From Dyadobacter sp. CY347 (lineage in GTDB: Bacteria > Bacteroidota > Bacteroidia > Cytophagales > Spirosomataceae), in assembly GCF_021502655.1 (NCBI RefSeq), contig NZ_JAKFFT010000008.1, positions 496,001 to 560,000 on the forward strand: 64,000 nucleotides of DNA, read 5' to 3'. Position 1 is the stretch's first letter, and every line of letters begins with the position of its first letter. The position numbers and the translations under genes were made by a program. The notes under the pieces are model-generated. The model was not told the DNA's origin. It saw nothing but the letters and a program-made list of their open reading frames with translations, and made no database searches. This document shows, in pieces, positions 8,163 to 17,074 of this stretch.

Positions 8163-9848
8163 TTACGCTTCGTCCGTCACGCAGCCTTCGCTGGCGGATT
8201 TTACGGTTCTGATGTATCTTCCTAGCATTCCTTTTGTGAAAAGGGGTGCGGGTTGAACCCATTGTGCTTTGCGTGCTGCCATTTCTTCGTCGGAAATGTG
8301 CAATGTTAGCTGGCGTGTGTTGGCGTCAATGGAGATGCGGTCGCCGTCTTTTACTAATGCGATTGGTCCGCCGTCGAATGCTTCCGGTGTAATGTGGCCC
8401 ACAACGAATCCGTGTGTTCCGCCGGAGAAACGACCGTCTGTGATCAATGCGATCTTGTCTCCAAGTCCTGCTCCCATTACTGCGGAAGTTGGTTTCAACA
8501 TTTCCGACATGCCTGGGCCACCTTTCGGTCCTGCATTACGGATTACAACCACGTGTCCTTCTTTGATTTCACCTTTGGAAAGCATCGTAATGATCTCCGA
8601 TTCGTGCTCGCAAACTTTTGCTTCGCCGTCGAAAGTCATCCCTTCTTTTCCTGTAATTTTTGCAACTGCACCCGTTGGCGTCAGGTTACCATACATAATT
8701 TGAATGTGACCGCTTGACTTGATGGCTTGCTCCAATGGGAACACCATCTTTTGTGTATCAAAATTAAGGTCTGGCGCTTCCGCAAGGTTTTCAGCAACTG
8801 TTTTACCCGTTACTGTAATGCAATCGCCGTGGATCAAACCTTTGGAATACAAATATTTAGTAATTGCAGGAACACCGCCTATTTCCAAAATATCCTCCAT
8901 ATAATATTTTCCACTTGGTTTCAAATCCGCGATAAATGGTGTGCGATCTGAAATAGCCTGAATGTCATCTAATGTTAGCCAAAGACCCGCTGAACGTGCG
9001 ATCGCTAAGAAGTGCAATGCTGCATTTGTAGAACCACCAAGCGCCATAACCACGGTTAATGCGTTTTCAAGCGACTTTTTCGTGATGATCTGCTTTGGAG
9101 TAATATTAAGTTCCAAAAGCTTTTTCATTGCAGCGCCGATTTTCTTGCATTCTTCCTGCTTGCCTTCGTGCGTAGCCGGGTAAGAACTGCTGAATGGCAA
9201 GCTCATTCCCATCGCTTCGATCGAAGCCGCCATTGTGTTCGCCGTGTACATGCCACCGCAAGCGCCCTGACCAGGAATTGAGTTTTGAATAACGCCTTTG
9301 AAATCTTCGTCTGAAATGTTGTTGGCAAACTTCTTTCCAAGCGCCTCAAATGCAGAAACGATATCCAGTTTTTGTCCTTTATAATGTCCCGAGCGAATTG
9401 TTCCCCCATAAACCATAATCGCAGGGCGATCGATACGCGCCATCGCCATCACTGCGCCTGGCATATTTTTATCACAACCCACAACCGCAATTACGCCGTC
9501 ATACCATTGTGCAGAAACCACTGTTTCGATCGAATCCGCGATAATGTCACGGCTTGGTAGAGAATAACGCATTCCATCATTTCCGTTGGTCATCCCGTCG
9601 GAAACGCCGATTGTATTGAAAATCAAACCCACCATTTCATTGGCAGTCACCCCTTGTTTCACATAAACAGAAAGTCCGTTTAAGTGCATATTACAAGGAT
9701 TTCCTTCATAACCTGTGCTCGCAATCCCGATTTGTGGTTTTGCAAAATCTTCTTCTTTCAACCCAATGCCGTAAAGCATTGCTTGCGCTGCCGGATTGGT
9801 TACTTCTTGGGTAAGGGTTTTCGAAAATCTGTTAAGTTCTGTCGACAT
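8163..9848 (-). CDS. ilvD: Dihydroxy-acid dehydratase
   Basis: Iron-sulfur dehydratase of the third step in valine and isoleucine synthesis. From the ATG at 9848 (MSTELNRFSKTLTQEV) it has 561 residues, the normal length. Cluster cysteines are visible in CDKNMPGAVMAMARI and GQGACGGMYTANTM; the C-terminal beta-barrel holds the PGMSEMLKPTSA and ITDGRFSGGTHGFVVGH motifs. An in-frame upstream start at 9875 would lie inside the T-run of the attenuator terminator and is rejected. It is the first structural gene after the Ile/Leu/Val leader. Confidence 0.97.
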   Translation of the reverse strand: MSTELNRFSKTLTQEVTNPAAQAMLYGIGLKEEDFAKPQIGIASTGYEGNPCNMHLNGLSVYVKQGVTANEMVGLIFNTIGVSDGMTNGNDGMRYSLPSRDIIADSIETVVSAQWYDGVIAVVGCDKNMPGAVMAMARIDRPAIMVYGGTIRSGHYKGQKLDIVSAFEALGKKFANNISDEDFKGVIQNSIPGQGACGGMYTANTMAASIEAMGMSLPFSSSYPATHEGKQEECKKIGAAMKKLLELNITPKQIITKKSLENALTVVMALGGSTNAALHFLAIARSAGLWLTLDDIQAISDRTPFIADLKPSGKYYMEDILEIGGVPAITKYLYSKGLIHGDCITVTGKTVAENLAEAPDLNFDTQKMVFPLEQAIKSSGHIQIMYGNLTPTGAVAKITGKEGMTFDGEAKVCEHESEIITMLSKGEIKEGHVVVIRNAGPKGGPGMSEMLKPTSAVMGAGLGDKIALITDGRFSGGTHGFVVGHITPEAFDGGPIALVKDGDRISIDANTRQLTLHISDEEMAARKAQWVQPAPLFTKGMLGRYIRTVKSASEGCVTDEA

Positions 9849-9862
9849 GGTGAATATGTTGT

Positions 9863-9964
9863 AAATAAAAAACACCTCATTCAGTGCGGTGAGTGAGGTG
9901 CCAAGTTATATGCGATCGTCCTCACTCACGCTAACGCGTGACTAGAATTAGGATTGGGACGATC
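9863..9964 (-). promoter_or_regulatory. Ribosome-mediated attenuator of the ilv operon
   Basis: Four pairing segments can be read on the minus strand. Segment 1, GATCGTCC (9964-9957), lies inside the leader codons. Segment 2 is GTGAGTGAGG followed by ACGATC (9929-9914). Segment 3 is CACCTCACTCA (9900-9890), and segment 4 is TGAATGAGGTG (9883-9873), followed by TTTTTTATTT. Pairs 1:2 (8 bp) and 2:3 (GTGAGTGAGG with CCTCACTCAC, 10 bp perfect) exclude each other; 3:4 is an 11-bp stem with one mismatch plus a U-run, an intrinsic terminator 15 nt before ilvD. A small hairpin CACGC-GTTA-GCGTG also spans the leader stop codon. Stalling at Ile/Leu/Val codons would cover segment 1 and favour 2:3, allowing read-through. 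Confidence 0.88.
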
Positions 9965-9978
9965 AAAATGAATTTCAT
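9931..9978 (-). CDS. ilv leader peptide MKFILIVPILILVTR
   Basis: Fifteen codons from ATG (9978) to TAG (9931), too short for ordinary gene finding. Nine residues are branched-chain (4 Ile, 3 Leu, 2 Val) and a Thr follows, which fits an operon making Ile, Val and Leu precursors and including threonine dehydratase. The stop lies two bases before segment 2 of the attenuator, so a ribosome that finishes the peptide would mask segment 2 and let the terminator form. No Shine-Dalgarno sequence is seen, as usual in this phylum. The arrangement matches leader peptides of enterobacterial ilv operons in design, not in sequence. Confidence 0.88.
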   Translation of the reverse strand: MKFILIVPILILVTR

Positions 9979-9997
9979 TAGCGTAAGATTTAAGTCT

Positions 9998-10011
9998 AGC
10001 GAAATTTCGCT
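9998..10011. repeat. 14-bp perfect palindrome in the ilv leader
   Basis: AGCGAAATTTCGCT lies 20 bp upstream of the leader-peptide start on the ilv strand. It could be a small 5' RNA hairpin or a repressor site just past the transcription start. Nothing else identifies its role. Confidence 0.5.
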
Positions 10012-10029
10012 GATTTTGTGTTTGTGTTA

Positions 10030-10061
10030 CAAATTAGGAGGGTATCTTTTTATTTTCCAAA
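10030..10061 (-). promoter_or_regulatory. Possible ilv promoter (TTTG / TAATTTG)
   Basis: On the minus strand a TTTG (10061-10058) is followed after 21 bp by TAATTTG (10036-10030), one base short of the TAnnTTTG consensus. Transcription would start about 45 nt before the leader peptide. It is the best match in the interval but not a perfect one. Confidence 0.35.
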
Positions 10062-10140
10062 CATTCGCCCGATTTTTTGACCTTATTCTGGGATAAATAC
10101 CAAATTAATGTTTGGTAAAGAATGGTTTCAGGAAAATATT

Positions 10141-10148
10141 TAATTTTG
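10141..10148 (+). promoter_or_regulatory. murQ -7 box TAATTTTG
   Basis: A perfect TAnnTTTG element 21 bp before the murQ ATG at 10170. Its position rules out the in-frame ATG at 10122 as the main start. Confidence 0.55.
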
Positions 10149-10169
10149 ACCTTTCTAAAATCCATTGCT

Positions 10170-10973
10170 ATGCTAACCACTGAGTCATCTTCAAATTACC
10201 AGGATCTTGAAAAAATGAGTGTTCAGGATATTTTGTTTTCTATTAATAAAGAAGATAAAACGGTTCCAAATGCTGTTGAAAAAGCTATCCCGCAAATCGA
10301 AGCACTTGTTTCGCAGATCGTTCCACGCATGCAAAAAGGTGGACGGTTATTTTATATTGGCGCGGGAACGAGCGGAAGATTAGGCGTTGTGGATGCTTCG
10401 GAATGTCCACCAACATTCGGCGTTCCATTTGATTTGGTGGTTGGAATCATCGCCGGCGGAGATAAGGCAATTAGGAAGGCCGTTGAAAATGCGGAGGATG
10501 ATTGGAATCAGGCTTGGCTGGATTTGGCGCCTTATGAATTAAATGAAAATGACACGTTAATAGGCATTGCAGCCTCTGGCCGCACGCCTTATGTCATCGG
10601 TGGGTTGAATGAAGCGCAAAAAGCGGGTTTGTTAACAGGTTGTGTTGTTTGTAATAATGGCTCGCCGGTTGCAAAAGCTGCGGAATTTCCGGTGGAAGTG
10701 GTTGTAGGGCCTGAATTTTTGACAGGGAGCACGCGTATGAAATCTGGAACGGCTCAGAAATTGGTTTTGAACATGATTTCAACAGCTGTAATGATCCGTT
10801 TAGGCAAAGTGAAGGGCAATAAAATGATTGATATGCAGCTTACCAACGAAAAATTGGTGAATCGTGCGCAACAGATGATCATTGATGAGCTCAATGTTAC
10901 TCCGGAAGAAGCTGAGAAATTGTTAGATCAATATGGAAGTGTCCGCGGAGCAATCGAATCCGTGCAGAAATAG
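10170..10973 (+). CDS. murQ: N-acetylmuramic acid 6-phosphate etherase
   Basis: SIS-domain etherase cleaving the D-lactyl ether of MurNAc-6-P to give GlcNAc-6-P and lactate, part of cell-wall sugar recycling. 267 residues from the ATG at 10170 (MLTTESSSNYQDLEKMS). Seen: the signature GAGTSGRLGVVDASECPPTFG near residues 62-82, GIAASGRTPYVIGGL, and the ending segment STRMKSGTAQKLVLNMIST. It stands alone; the ilv locus is divergent, and the next gene converges with a gap of only three bases. Confidence 0.95.
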   Translation: MLTTESSSNYQDLEKMSVQDILFSINKEDKTVPNAVEKAIPQIEALVSQIVPRMQKGGRLFYIGAGTSGRLGVVDASECPPTFGVPFDLVVGIIAGGDKAIRKAVENAEDDWNQAWLDLAPYELNENDTLIGIAASGRTPYVIGGLNEAQKAGLLTGCVVCNNGSPVAKAAEFPVEVVVGPEFLTGSTRMKSGTAQKLVLNMISTAVMIRLGKVKGNKMIDMQLTNEKLVNRAQQMIIDELNVTPEEAEKLLDQYGSVRGAIESVQK

Positions 10974-10976
10974 GAG

Positions 10977-11987
10977 CTAGATTTTCAAAACAATTTTCCC
11001 AAACTGCTGCCCGGAATCCATTAAGCGCAAGGCTTTTTCAGCTTCGTCTAATGGAAAAACGGTGTCAATGATGGGCATAATTTCTTTTTCTTCGACAAAC
11101 TGGATCATGTCATTGAATTCGGATTCGGTTCCAATGGTTGTGCCAAGAATGTTGAGCTGCTTGAAGAAGACTTTGGCAGGAACAATGTCGGTAATGTTGC
11201 CGGTTCCGCCGCCATAGAAGCAAATTCTGGCGCCCGGAGCGGCAATGTCAATTAATTTTGCAAATCCTGCACCGCCTGCGCTGTCAATAATAACATTAAA
11301 ATAGCCCAGCTTCGGACCTCTTGCTTTGACTAACAGATCTCTGAACCAGGTTGGATTTTTATAATTAATCCCGCCTCTAGCACCCAATTCAATCGCTTTT
11401 TGAATTTTTTGATCTGAACCGGAAGTAACCCAAACCTCCGCCCCTGCTGCAATGGCAAACTGAATGACAAAAAGTGCAACGCCTCCGCCTGCACCCGTAA
11501 CCAAAACTTTATCACCCGACTGAAAATTTGCGCGCGTGTGCAGCGCACGCCACGCCGTTAACGCGCCGAGTGGCAATGTTGCGGCTTGCTCAAAAGAAAG
11601 ATAAGCTGGCTTTTTGACCAGATAACGGGCTTCTAGTTTGACAAATTCAGCAAAAGTCCCGTTATCCGGCAAGCCTAATATTTTATGATCCGCTCCGTAA
11701 AAAGCTGGATTATTACCCCAATTATGCGATGGATTAATAAGCACTTCCTTGCCGATCCATTCCGGATCAACACCTTCACCTACTTCGCTTACAATCCCTG
11801 CTCCATCAGAACCGGGAATGATCGGCGTTGTAATCTTAGGATAAAGTCCTTTTTGAATCCAAACGTCGCGGTGATTTAATGAAGCTGCTTTTAGCTGAAC
11901 AATCACTTCGCCGGGACCGGCCTGTGGTTTTTCAACATCTTCGATCACCAATGGCTCGTGAAGGTTCTTTAATACGGCAGCTTTCAT
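10977..11987 (-). CDS. Zinc-type alcohol dehydrogenase / quinone oxidoreductase family
   Basis: 336-residue MDR-superfamily NAD(P)-dependent oxidoreductase. The GroES-like N-terminal half carries NHRDVWIQKGLYP and PGSDGAGIVSEVGEGV; the Rossmann half has the nucleotide loop VTGAGGGVALFVIQ. The four structural-zinc cysteines of classical alcohol dehydrogenases are not seen, so it is closer to the quinone-oxidoreductase-like branch. It lies 10 bp behind the NIPSNAP gene on the same strand and is probably cotranscribed. The substrate cannot be predicted. Confidence 0.85.
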   Translation of the reverse strand: MKAAVLKNLHEPLVIEDVEKPQAGPGEVIVQLKAASLNHRDVWIQKGLYPKITTPIIPGSDGAGIVSEVGEGVDPEWIGKEVLINPSHNWGNNPAFYGADHKILGLPDNGTFAEFVKLEARYLVKKPAYLSFEQAATLPLGALTAWRALHTRANFQSGDKVLVTGAGGGVALFVIQFAIAAGAEVWVTSGSDQKIQKAIELGARGGINYKNPTWFRDLLVKARGPKLGYFNVIIDSAGGAGFAKLIDIAAPGARICFYGGGTGNITDIVPAKVFFKQLNILGTTIGTESEFNDMIQFVEEKEIMPIIDTVFPLDEAEKALRLMDSGQQFGKIVLKI

Positions 11988-11997
11988 TAATTCTTAA

Positions 11998-12786
11998 TTA
12001 AATATCTGAATAATCAGTTGGCGTCAGGTAGAAGCTCGTGTTTTTCGAAACATTGTTTTGATATTCCGGATTCACTTTCAGTTTATTCCATTCCGCATCG
12101 GCACTGAATGCTTTCCAATGCTCGTCGCGGGAAGCTTTGTTATCAAAAGTGGTCATATACATTAAGTTAGGCATGTGGCTGCCTGCAACAACTTCTGCAT
12201 AAAAGACTGCATTAAAGCCCAATCTCTCAAAAAGAGGAACTTCGCCGCCATCATTGAACATCTTTACTTTATTCTGATAAATTTTCTCCGTGTGACCTTC
12301 ATAGCTGCGCAGCTCGTAAACGCGATCCGCTTTTGGACCTGTTAAGCCTGGCTTTTTGTGCATCGGCATGCCTGTGAACGCATGCAAAACGATGGATTCA
12401 AAGCGGGTGTAAGGCGGATTTTTATACTCAGCGTCAATGTAATCTTTTCCGGCAGAAGCATATGCTGCATCTTTTGCCAATGTTTTTGACATGTCCAGCA
12501 ATTGTTCCAGCGATTTTAAAGGCGTGAAAACGTAAATTAATTTACCTGCATTCACTGTATCAAATGCCGCAGGTTTGAAAACCCCAACATTCTTAATGCC
12601 AGCGCGGTGCATGGCAGGAACATAGGCGTCTTTCAAATAATTTTCTACCCTTGCAGCTTGATCTGCATCTTTGACGTGATAGATTTTGATTTCGTAAAAT
12701 TCTCTTTTCGGGGGAGCTGCAACGGCGGCAAATGCCACTGTCATAAATAGCAAGAGTAAAGATTGGATTTTAAAGCGTGGATTCAT
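11998..12786 (-). CDS. Exported NIPSNAP-family protein
   Basis: 262 residues with an N-terminal signal sequence (hydrophobic LLLLFMTVAFAAVAA, probable cleavage before PPKRE). Two ferredoxin-like NIPSNAP repeats are visible: REFYEIKIYHVKDADQAARV near 28-47 and DRVYELRSYEGHTEKIYQNK near 150-170. Such proteins are dimeric alpha/beta-barrel proteins; the bacterial exported forms have no established function. It precedes the oxidoreductase gene closely, so the two may act in one process. Confidence 0.85.
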   Translation of the reverse strand: MNPRFKIQSLLLLFMTVAFAAVAAPPKREFYEIKIYHVKDADQAARVENYLKDAYVPAMHRAGIKNVGVFKPAAFDTVNAGKLIYVFTPLKSLEQLLDMSKTLAKDAAYASAGKDYIDAEYKNPPYTRFESIVLHAFTGMPMHKKPGLTGPKADRVYELRSYEGHTEKIYQNKVKMFNDGGEVPLFERLGFNAVFYAEVVAGSHMPNLMYMTTFDNKASRDEHWKAFSADAEWNKLKVNPEYQNNVSKNTSFYLTPTDYSDI

Positions 12787-12887
12787 GAAACTTTTAAATA
12801 TTAAAATAGGTGATTGTTGTAAAGAAAAAGACTACGGTTCTTTTGCTCTACCCTAAATGACCAATAAGATTTAATGTTTCTGAAAAA

Positions 12888-13919
12888 TCAGAACTTAGGA
12901 CAAGACAGCTGCTTTTTACTGCTCTTGCTGCGACGCGGCTTGGATTCGATGGGATCGAAAACATAGGAAAGCGAAATTTCATGCGCCCCGCCGCTGCTTG
13001 CTCCTAACGTTGAAATAGTTAGATCGTAACTGTAACCAATAGAAAACTTATCCTGACGATAACCCGCTAGGAAAATAAGCGCTTCGTGGTTGTTAATGTT
13101 CTGCTCATATTTTTTGAAAGGAATTCCGCGATACCAAACGCCCAAAACCAATGGTTCAATAGTCGCATACAACCCCGCATCAAACTGATCATACTTTCCC
13201 TGTTTTTTATACATAATGGCAGGAGAAATCGTCTTTTCTTTATCAATTTCATCGCCCAGGAATGTATAACCTGCAAAGGGAATCCTCAACCCAGCCTGAA
13301 TGCTCGTCTTAACGGGCAACCGGGCTTCGGAAACCGAAGAAAATGCCTGGTTAGGACGGTTCAGGTGATGCGCAGAAAGTCCAGCCCAATACCAATCTGA
13401 ATACAACATCAAGCCTGAGCCAAAATCAGCATAATTGACATTCGGCCCGCCTTGTGCAAATGGGTCTTCCGAAGGAACACCCGTAAGCCCGCCATTGTTA
13501 TATTGATCCCCGAATGTAAGTCCGAAATAATCCAGTTTCCTTGAAGCAAACCCGCCCTGGATCCCCAAACGAAGCGATGTAACTTCATTTAAACGGATCT
13601 GATAAGAATATTGAAGCGCTATATCAGTTGATTTCAGGTTACCGAGGCCCTGGCTGTCCATGGTCACCAGTACGCCGAGCCCGCTGTTATAATTAGGCAA
13701 AAAAACGTCTGCACCTATCGAAGTTGTAACAAAATTGGCTGATAGCGATGGCCATTGGTTTCTATAATTAATGGTTGCACGCGGTGCAAGCGCACCTCCC
13801 GCCAAAGCCGGATTCAGATACAGGGGATTTGCATAAAATTGCGAAAACTGTGGGTCCTGGCTCCAACCTTTCAGGCAAAGCAGTGTCAGTACAAAAAGGA
13901 GAAGTAAACGCTTTGTCAT
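12888..13919 (-). CDS. PorP/SprF family type IX secretion outer-membrane protein
   Basis: 343 residues. Signal peptide LLLLFVLTLLCLKGWSQ is followed directly by the family hallmark DPQFSQFYANPLYLNPALAG, then a beta-barrel with alternating hydrophobic strands and a basic, Ser-rich tail (KPRRSKSSKKQLSCPKF). PorP/SprF proteins assist export or anchoring of type IX cargo carrying type B C-terminal domains. The divergent neighbour at 14144 encodes just such a cargo, which supports a dedicated pair. An alternative reading as a general barrel is unlikely because of the hallmark N-terminus. Confidence 0.92.
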   Translation of the reverse strand: MTKRLLLLFVLTLLCLKGWSQDPQFSQFYANPLYLNPALAGGALAPRATINYRNQWPSLSANFVTTSIGADVFLPNYNSGLGVLVTMDSQGLGNLKSTDIALQYSYQIRLNEVTSLRLGIQGGFASRKLDYFGLTFGDQYNNGGLTGVPSEDPFAQGGPNVNYADFGSGLMLYSDWYWAGLSAHHLNRPNQAFSSVSEARLPVKTSIQAGLRIPFAGYTFLGDEIDKEKTISPAIMYKKQGKYDQFDAGLYATIEPLVLGVWYRGIPFKKYEQNINNHEALIFLAGYRQDKFSIGYSYDLTISTLGASSGGAHEISLSYVFDPIESKPRRSKSSKKQLSCPKF

Positions 13920-14143
13920 AAATATTTCTTATTGCCGCACAAGAACGTGCGGAGGGAAAACGGGCTCAAAAAAAATACAAAATTAAATTCACAAAATATC
14001 ATCAAATTGCGTATTAATATTCAAATTAGAGTGGTTTTTACGACATTACCGCACAAAATTTTAACATTTTATTTTCGTTAGTATTGTCGGGTAACCTGAA
14101 TATTAAATGTGGTGCGTGGGGGTGTTTGAACAAGTAACGAAAC

Positions 14144-17017
14144 ATGGGGCGATTTTATAATAAGTATCAACAAATATTTTATTCAACATTTTTTCTGATA
14201 CTGCTGGCCACAGTGTGTGCGCGTGCTCAGGACTTTATAGTCGAAGGGCAGTGTATGCAAAATCCGGATTGCGAAGCCGACTCGACGACATTCAGAGATA
14301 CGCTAAGTACGGCTATTGCGTGGCAATGGAGTTTTGGAGAAGGCGGCGCGACGGACAACCGCAGGATTGCGCAGCATTCCTACCTCGCTCCCGGGCAGTA
14401 TAATGTCACACTTACGCGTACGATCAGAGGCGGCGCTCAGCAAACGATTTCCAAAGTTGTTCAAATCGGCGAGTTACCACCTGCATTTCAGGAATGGAAA
14501 ACCGATACGACAATTTGTCCGGGCGATACATTAATCCTGGATCCTTACCCCCAAGGTGCGCCGGCTGGGGCAAGATATGTTTGGTATCCCAAAGGCGACA
14601 CGACTCAGACATTGAATGTTGATAGTTCAGGGTGTTATTCGGTAGAAGTGATTTTACCCAATGGCTGTAAAATCCAGGACCGGGTTAATGTGAAAATTTG
14701 TATGGAGCCTTCCAATCAGGAAGGGGCAAAATGGTTTTTTGGAGGAAATGCGGGTCTTGATTTTTCCAATAATCCGCCCACGCCCATTACCGATGGCAAA
14801 CTAAATACGCCCGAAGGAACCTCGTCCATTGCCAATTCCAAAGGCCAGTTGCTCTTTTATTCCGATGGTATAACGGTCTGGAACAAGAATGGCGACGTCA
14901 TGCCCTGTTTCGAGCAGCCCAATTGTCCGCCGTTAAAAGGAAGTCCGAATTCCACCCAATCCGTCCTCATTGTCCCCCAGCCTACTTGTAAGGGTTGCGA
15001 ATATTTATTTAACATATTTACAACGTCGGATATTAATGGTGAAAAGCTGTTAACAGTGAGCGTTGTGGATATGCGGCGCAACAATGGTCTGGGTGCGATC
15101 ATTGAAACCAACACAACATTACAACAACCAACGACCGAACGTATAGTGTCTGCACGTAATGACCGTGACAGCACTTACTGGGTTATTTCTCACGATTACG
15201 GAACAAATAAATTCCGCATTTTCCACGCCACAACGGGCGGGTTGGTCGAATCCAGCGCTCCTGAGCTGGGAATGGCGCATGATAGCTTAGGAAAAGCGGA
15301 AGGTTATATGAAATTTTCGTCGCCCGACAGTGCAACAGGACAGCGCAGGCTCGCCGTTATCATTCCCGGGCCTCCAAAAAATTATGTTGAATTATTTAGT
15401 TTCAATGATTCAACAGGCACATTAACCTATGATAAAACGGTCGATCTCGGTCCCGCGCCTCCCAAGGCGTACGGGATCGAATTTTCGCCCAGCGGAGAAA
15501 AAATGTACATTTCATTTTCGGGGGAGAACGGTACAAGCTCTTATTTGAAACAATATGACCTCACATTGCCCGACAGCTTGCTGGAAGAAACGGCCATAAC
15601 CATTGACAGCTCCGCAAACCGGAAATTCGGCGCATTGCAGTTCGCTCCTGATGGGAAGATTTATATGGCCATTGAAGGCAGTGATTATCTGGCAGTCATC
15701 GGCGAACCGGAAGGGAATTCACTAACTGGCGTTGAATATGAGCGTGATGGCGTGAGCTTGGGCGGCAAGAAAAGTCAGCTGGGATTGCCTAATATGGTTC
15801 AGGATTTCACGCAGGAATCATCCGGCCCGGGTTTTGAGGCAAATGGTTTTTGTACCAATGAACCTACAACCTTCGAAGCCAGCCCGATCTGCGACCCGAT
15901 TGAGGACACATATCAGTGGGATTTCTTAGGTGACGGAAGCTTCACAGCGCCATCCAAAGAACAAAAAGCAACTTACACCTACACACAGCCAGGCACATAT
16001 ATGGTGCGTATGCGTGCAACCAATAAATGTAAGGACACAACAGTTGTTCAGGAAGTGACCATTTACGAAACGCCCCCTGCAATCAATTTGGGTGCTGATA
16101 AGGACACTTGCGGTGCGTTTGTTCCTTTGGATATGGGCGTTCAGGCTGAGGTTTATGCCTGGATCAACCGCGGAAGGGTCGTCGGACGTGGCAAAACATA
16201 TAATGCTGTTGCCACAGGCCGTTACATTGCTGTTGCATTTAACGGCCCGCAAGGCGAGTGTTTTTCTGCCGACACCATTGAAATCACATTGCGCCGCCCG
16301 CCGGCAGTTAGTATTGGCCCGGACACCACATTGTGCCGCGATAGTTCAATCGTCCTTACAGTGCCAAGCGAAAGATGGATCGAGTTCAACTGGAGCACCG
16401 GCGAAGACACCAGGGACGTTACAGTGGCTCAGCCAGGTTCTTATTTTGTGATTGTAAAAGACCGCAACGATTGCTATAACTCAGATACGATTCAAGTGGG
16501 CGAGCGTCCTTCGCCAATTTTAAACCTTGCGCCTGAATATGCGATTTGTATTCCGGATGGGCAGTCTGTCATCCTGGATGCGAACGGACAGGGCGTCATG
16601 TCGTACGAATGGCCGCATTCCGGGGACACTACCCGAACAGTAACAGTCGGCGCGGAGGGAACTTACAAGGTGATTGCGGTGAACAAAGAGGGCTGCGTGA
16701 CGGAACAGTCAACGGAAGTGGTCGACCGGTGCGAGCCGAGGTTCTTTATTCCGGATGCATTCACTCCGGATGGAGAAGGGCATAACGAGATTTTAGAAAT
16801 TTTCGGAGCATATTATACCAATTTTTCGATCCGGATCTATAACCGCTGGGGCGAAGTAATTTATGCTTCTACGAACATTGAAGACCGCTGGGACGGAACC
16901 TATAAGGGCTTAAAAGTGCAGCCCGGAGCCTACCCTTACGTAATCTCTTACGAGGCCCTTTACTATCCCGAACGTGCCCCGAACGTGAAGCGCGGATCGG
17001 TAATGATCATCCGGTAA
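14144..17017 (+). CDS. Secreted PKD / gliding-motility C-terminal-domain protein
   Basis: 957 residues. Signal peptide ending ARA-QD; a PKD domain near 40-110 (WQWSFGEGGATDN, YLAPGQYNVTLTR); a WD/propeller-like middle near 195-560 beginning WFFGGNAGLDFS; a second PKD domain near 570-640 (TYQWDFLGDGSF, YTQPGTYMVRMRATN); several Ig-like units each with a CxxxxS/D segment (LCRDSSIVLTVPSER); and a terminal gliding-motility-associated domain of about 90 residues starting FFIPDAFTPDGEGHNE and containing NRWGEVIYAS. The terminal domain is the type B sorting signal for type IX secretion. Adhesion or surface function is inferred. It is divergent from a PorP/SprF gene. Confidence 0.92.
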   Translation: MGRFYNKYQQIFYSTFFLILLATVCARAQDFIVEGQCMQNPDCEADSTTFRDTLSTAIAWQWSFGEGGATDNRRIAQHSYLAPGQYNVTLTRTIRGGAQQTISKVVQIGELPPAFQEWKTDTTICPGDTLILDPYPQGAPAGARYVWYPKGDTTQTLNVDSSGCYSVEVILPNGCKIQDRVNVKICMEPSNQEGAKWFFGGNAGLDFSNNPPTPITDGKLNTPEGTSSIANSKGQLLFYSDGITVWNKNGDVMPCFEQPNCPPLKGSPNSTQSVLIVPQPTCKGCEYLFNIFTTSDINGEKLLTVSVVDMRRNNGLGAIIETNTTLQQPTTERIVSARNDRDSTYWVISHDYGTNKFRIFHATTGGLVESSAPELGMAHDSLGKAEGYMKFSSPDSATGQRRLAVIIPGPPKNYVELFSFNDSTGTLTYDKTVDLGPAPPKAYGIEFSPSGEKMYISFSGENGTSSYLKQYDLTLPDSLLEETAITIDSSANRKFGALQFAPDGKIYMAIEGSDYLAVIGEPEGNSLTGVEYERDGVSLGGKKSQLGLPNMVQDFTQESSGPGFEANGFCTNEPTTFEASPICDPIEDTYQWDFLGDGSFTAPSKEQKATYTYTQPGTYMVRMRATNKCKDTTVVQEVTIYETPPAINLGADKDTCGAFVPLDMGVQAEVYAWINRGRVVGRGKTYNAVATGRYIAVAFNGPQGECFSADTIEITLRRPPAVSIGPDTTLCRDSSIVLTVPSERWIEFNWSTGEDTRDVTVAQPGSYFVIVKDRNDCYNSDTIQVGERPSPILNLAPEYAICIPDGQSVILDANGQGVMSYEWPHSGDTTRTVTVGAEGTYKVIAVNKEGCVTEQSTEVVDRCEPRFFIPDAFTPDGEGHNEILEIFGAYYTNFSIRIYNRWGEVIYASTNIEDRWDGTYKGLKVQPGAYPYVISYEALYYPERAPNVKRGSVMIIR

Positions 17018-17042
17018 GCTTCTTTTTGCAGATTAAAACGAG

Positions 17043-17050
17043 TATTTTTG
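17043..17050 (+). promoter_or_regulatory. ruvB -7 box TATTTTTG
   Basis: Perfect TAnnTTTG match 24 bp before the ruvB ATG; no clear -33 TTG at the expected 19-21 bp spacing. Confidence 0.45.
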
Positions 17051-17074
17051 GTTAAGTTTATTTAGCCGATTATT

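Noticed and set aside
10122..10169. Upstream in-frame start for murQ
   Set aside because: It lies upstream of the TAATTTTG promoter box and adds a non-family extension.
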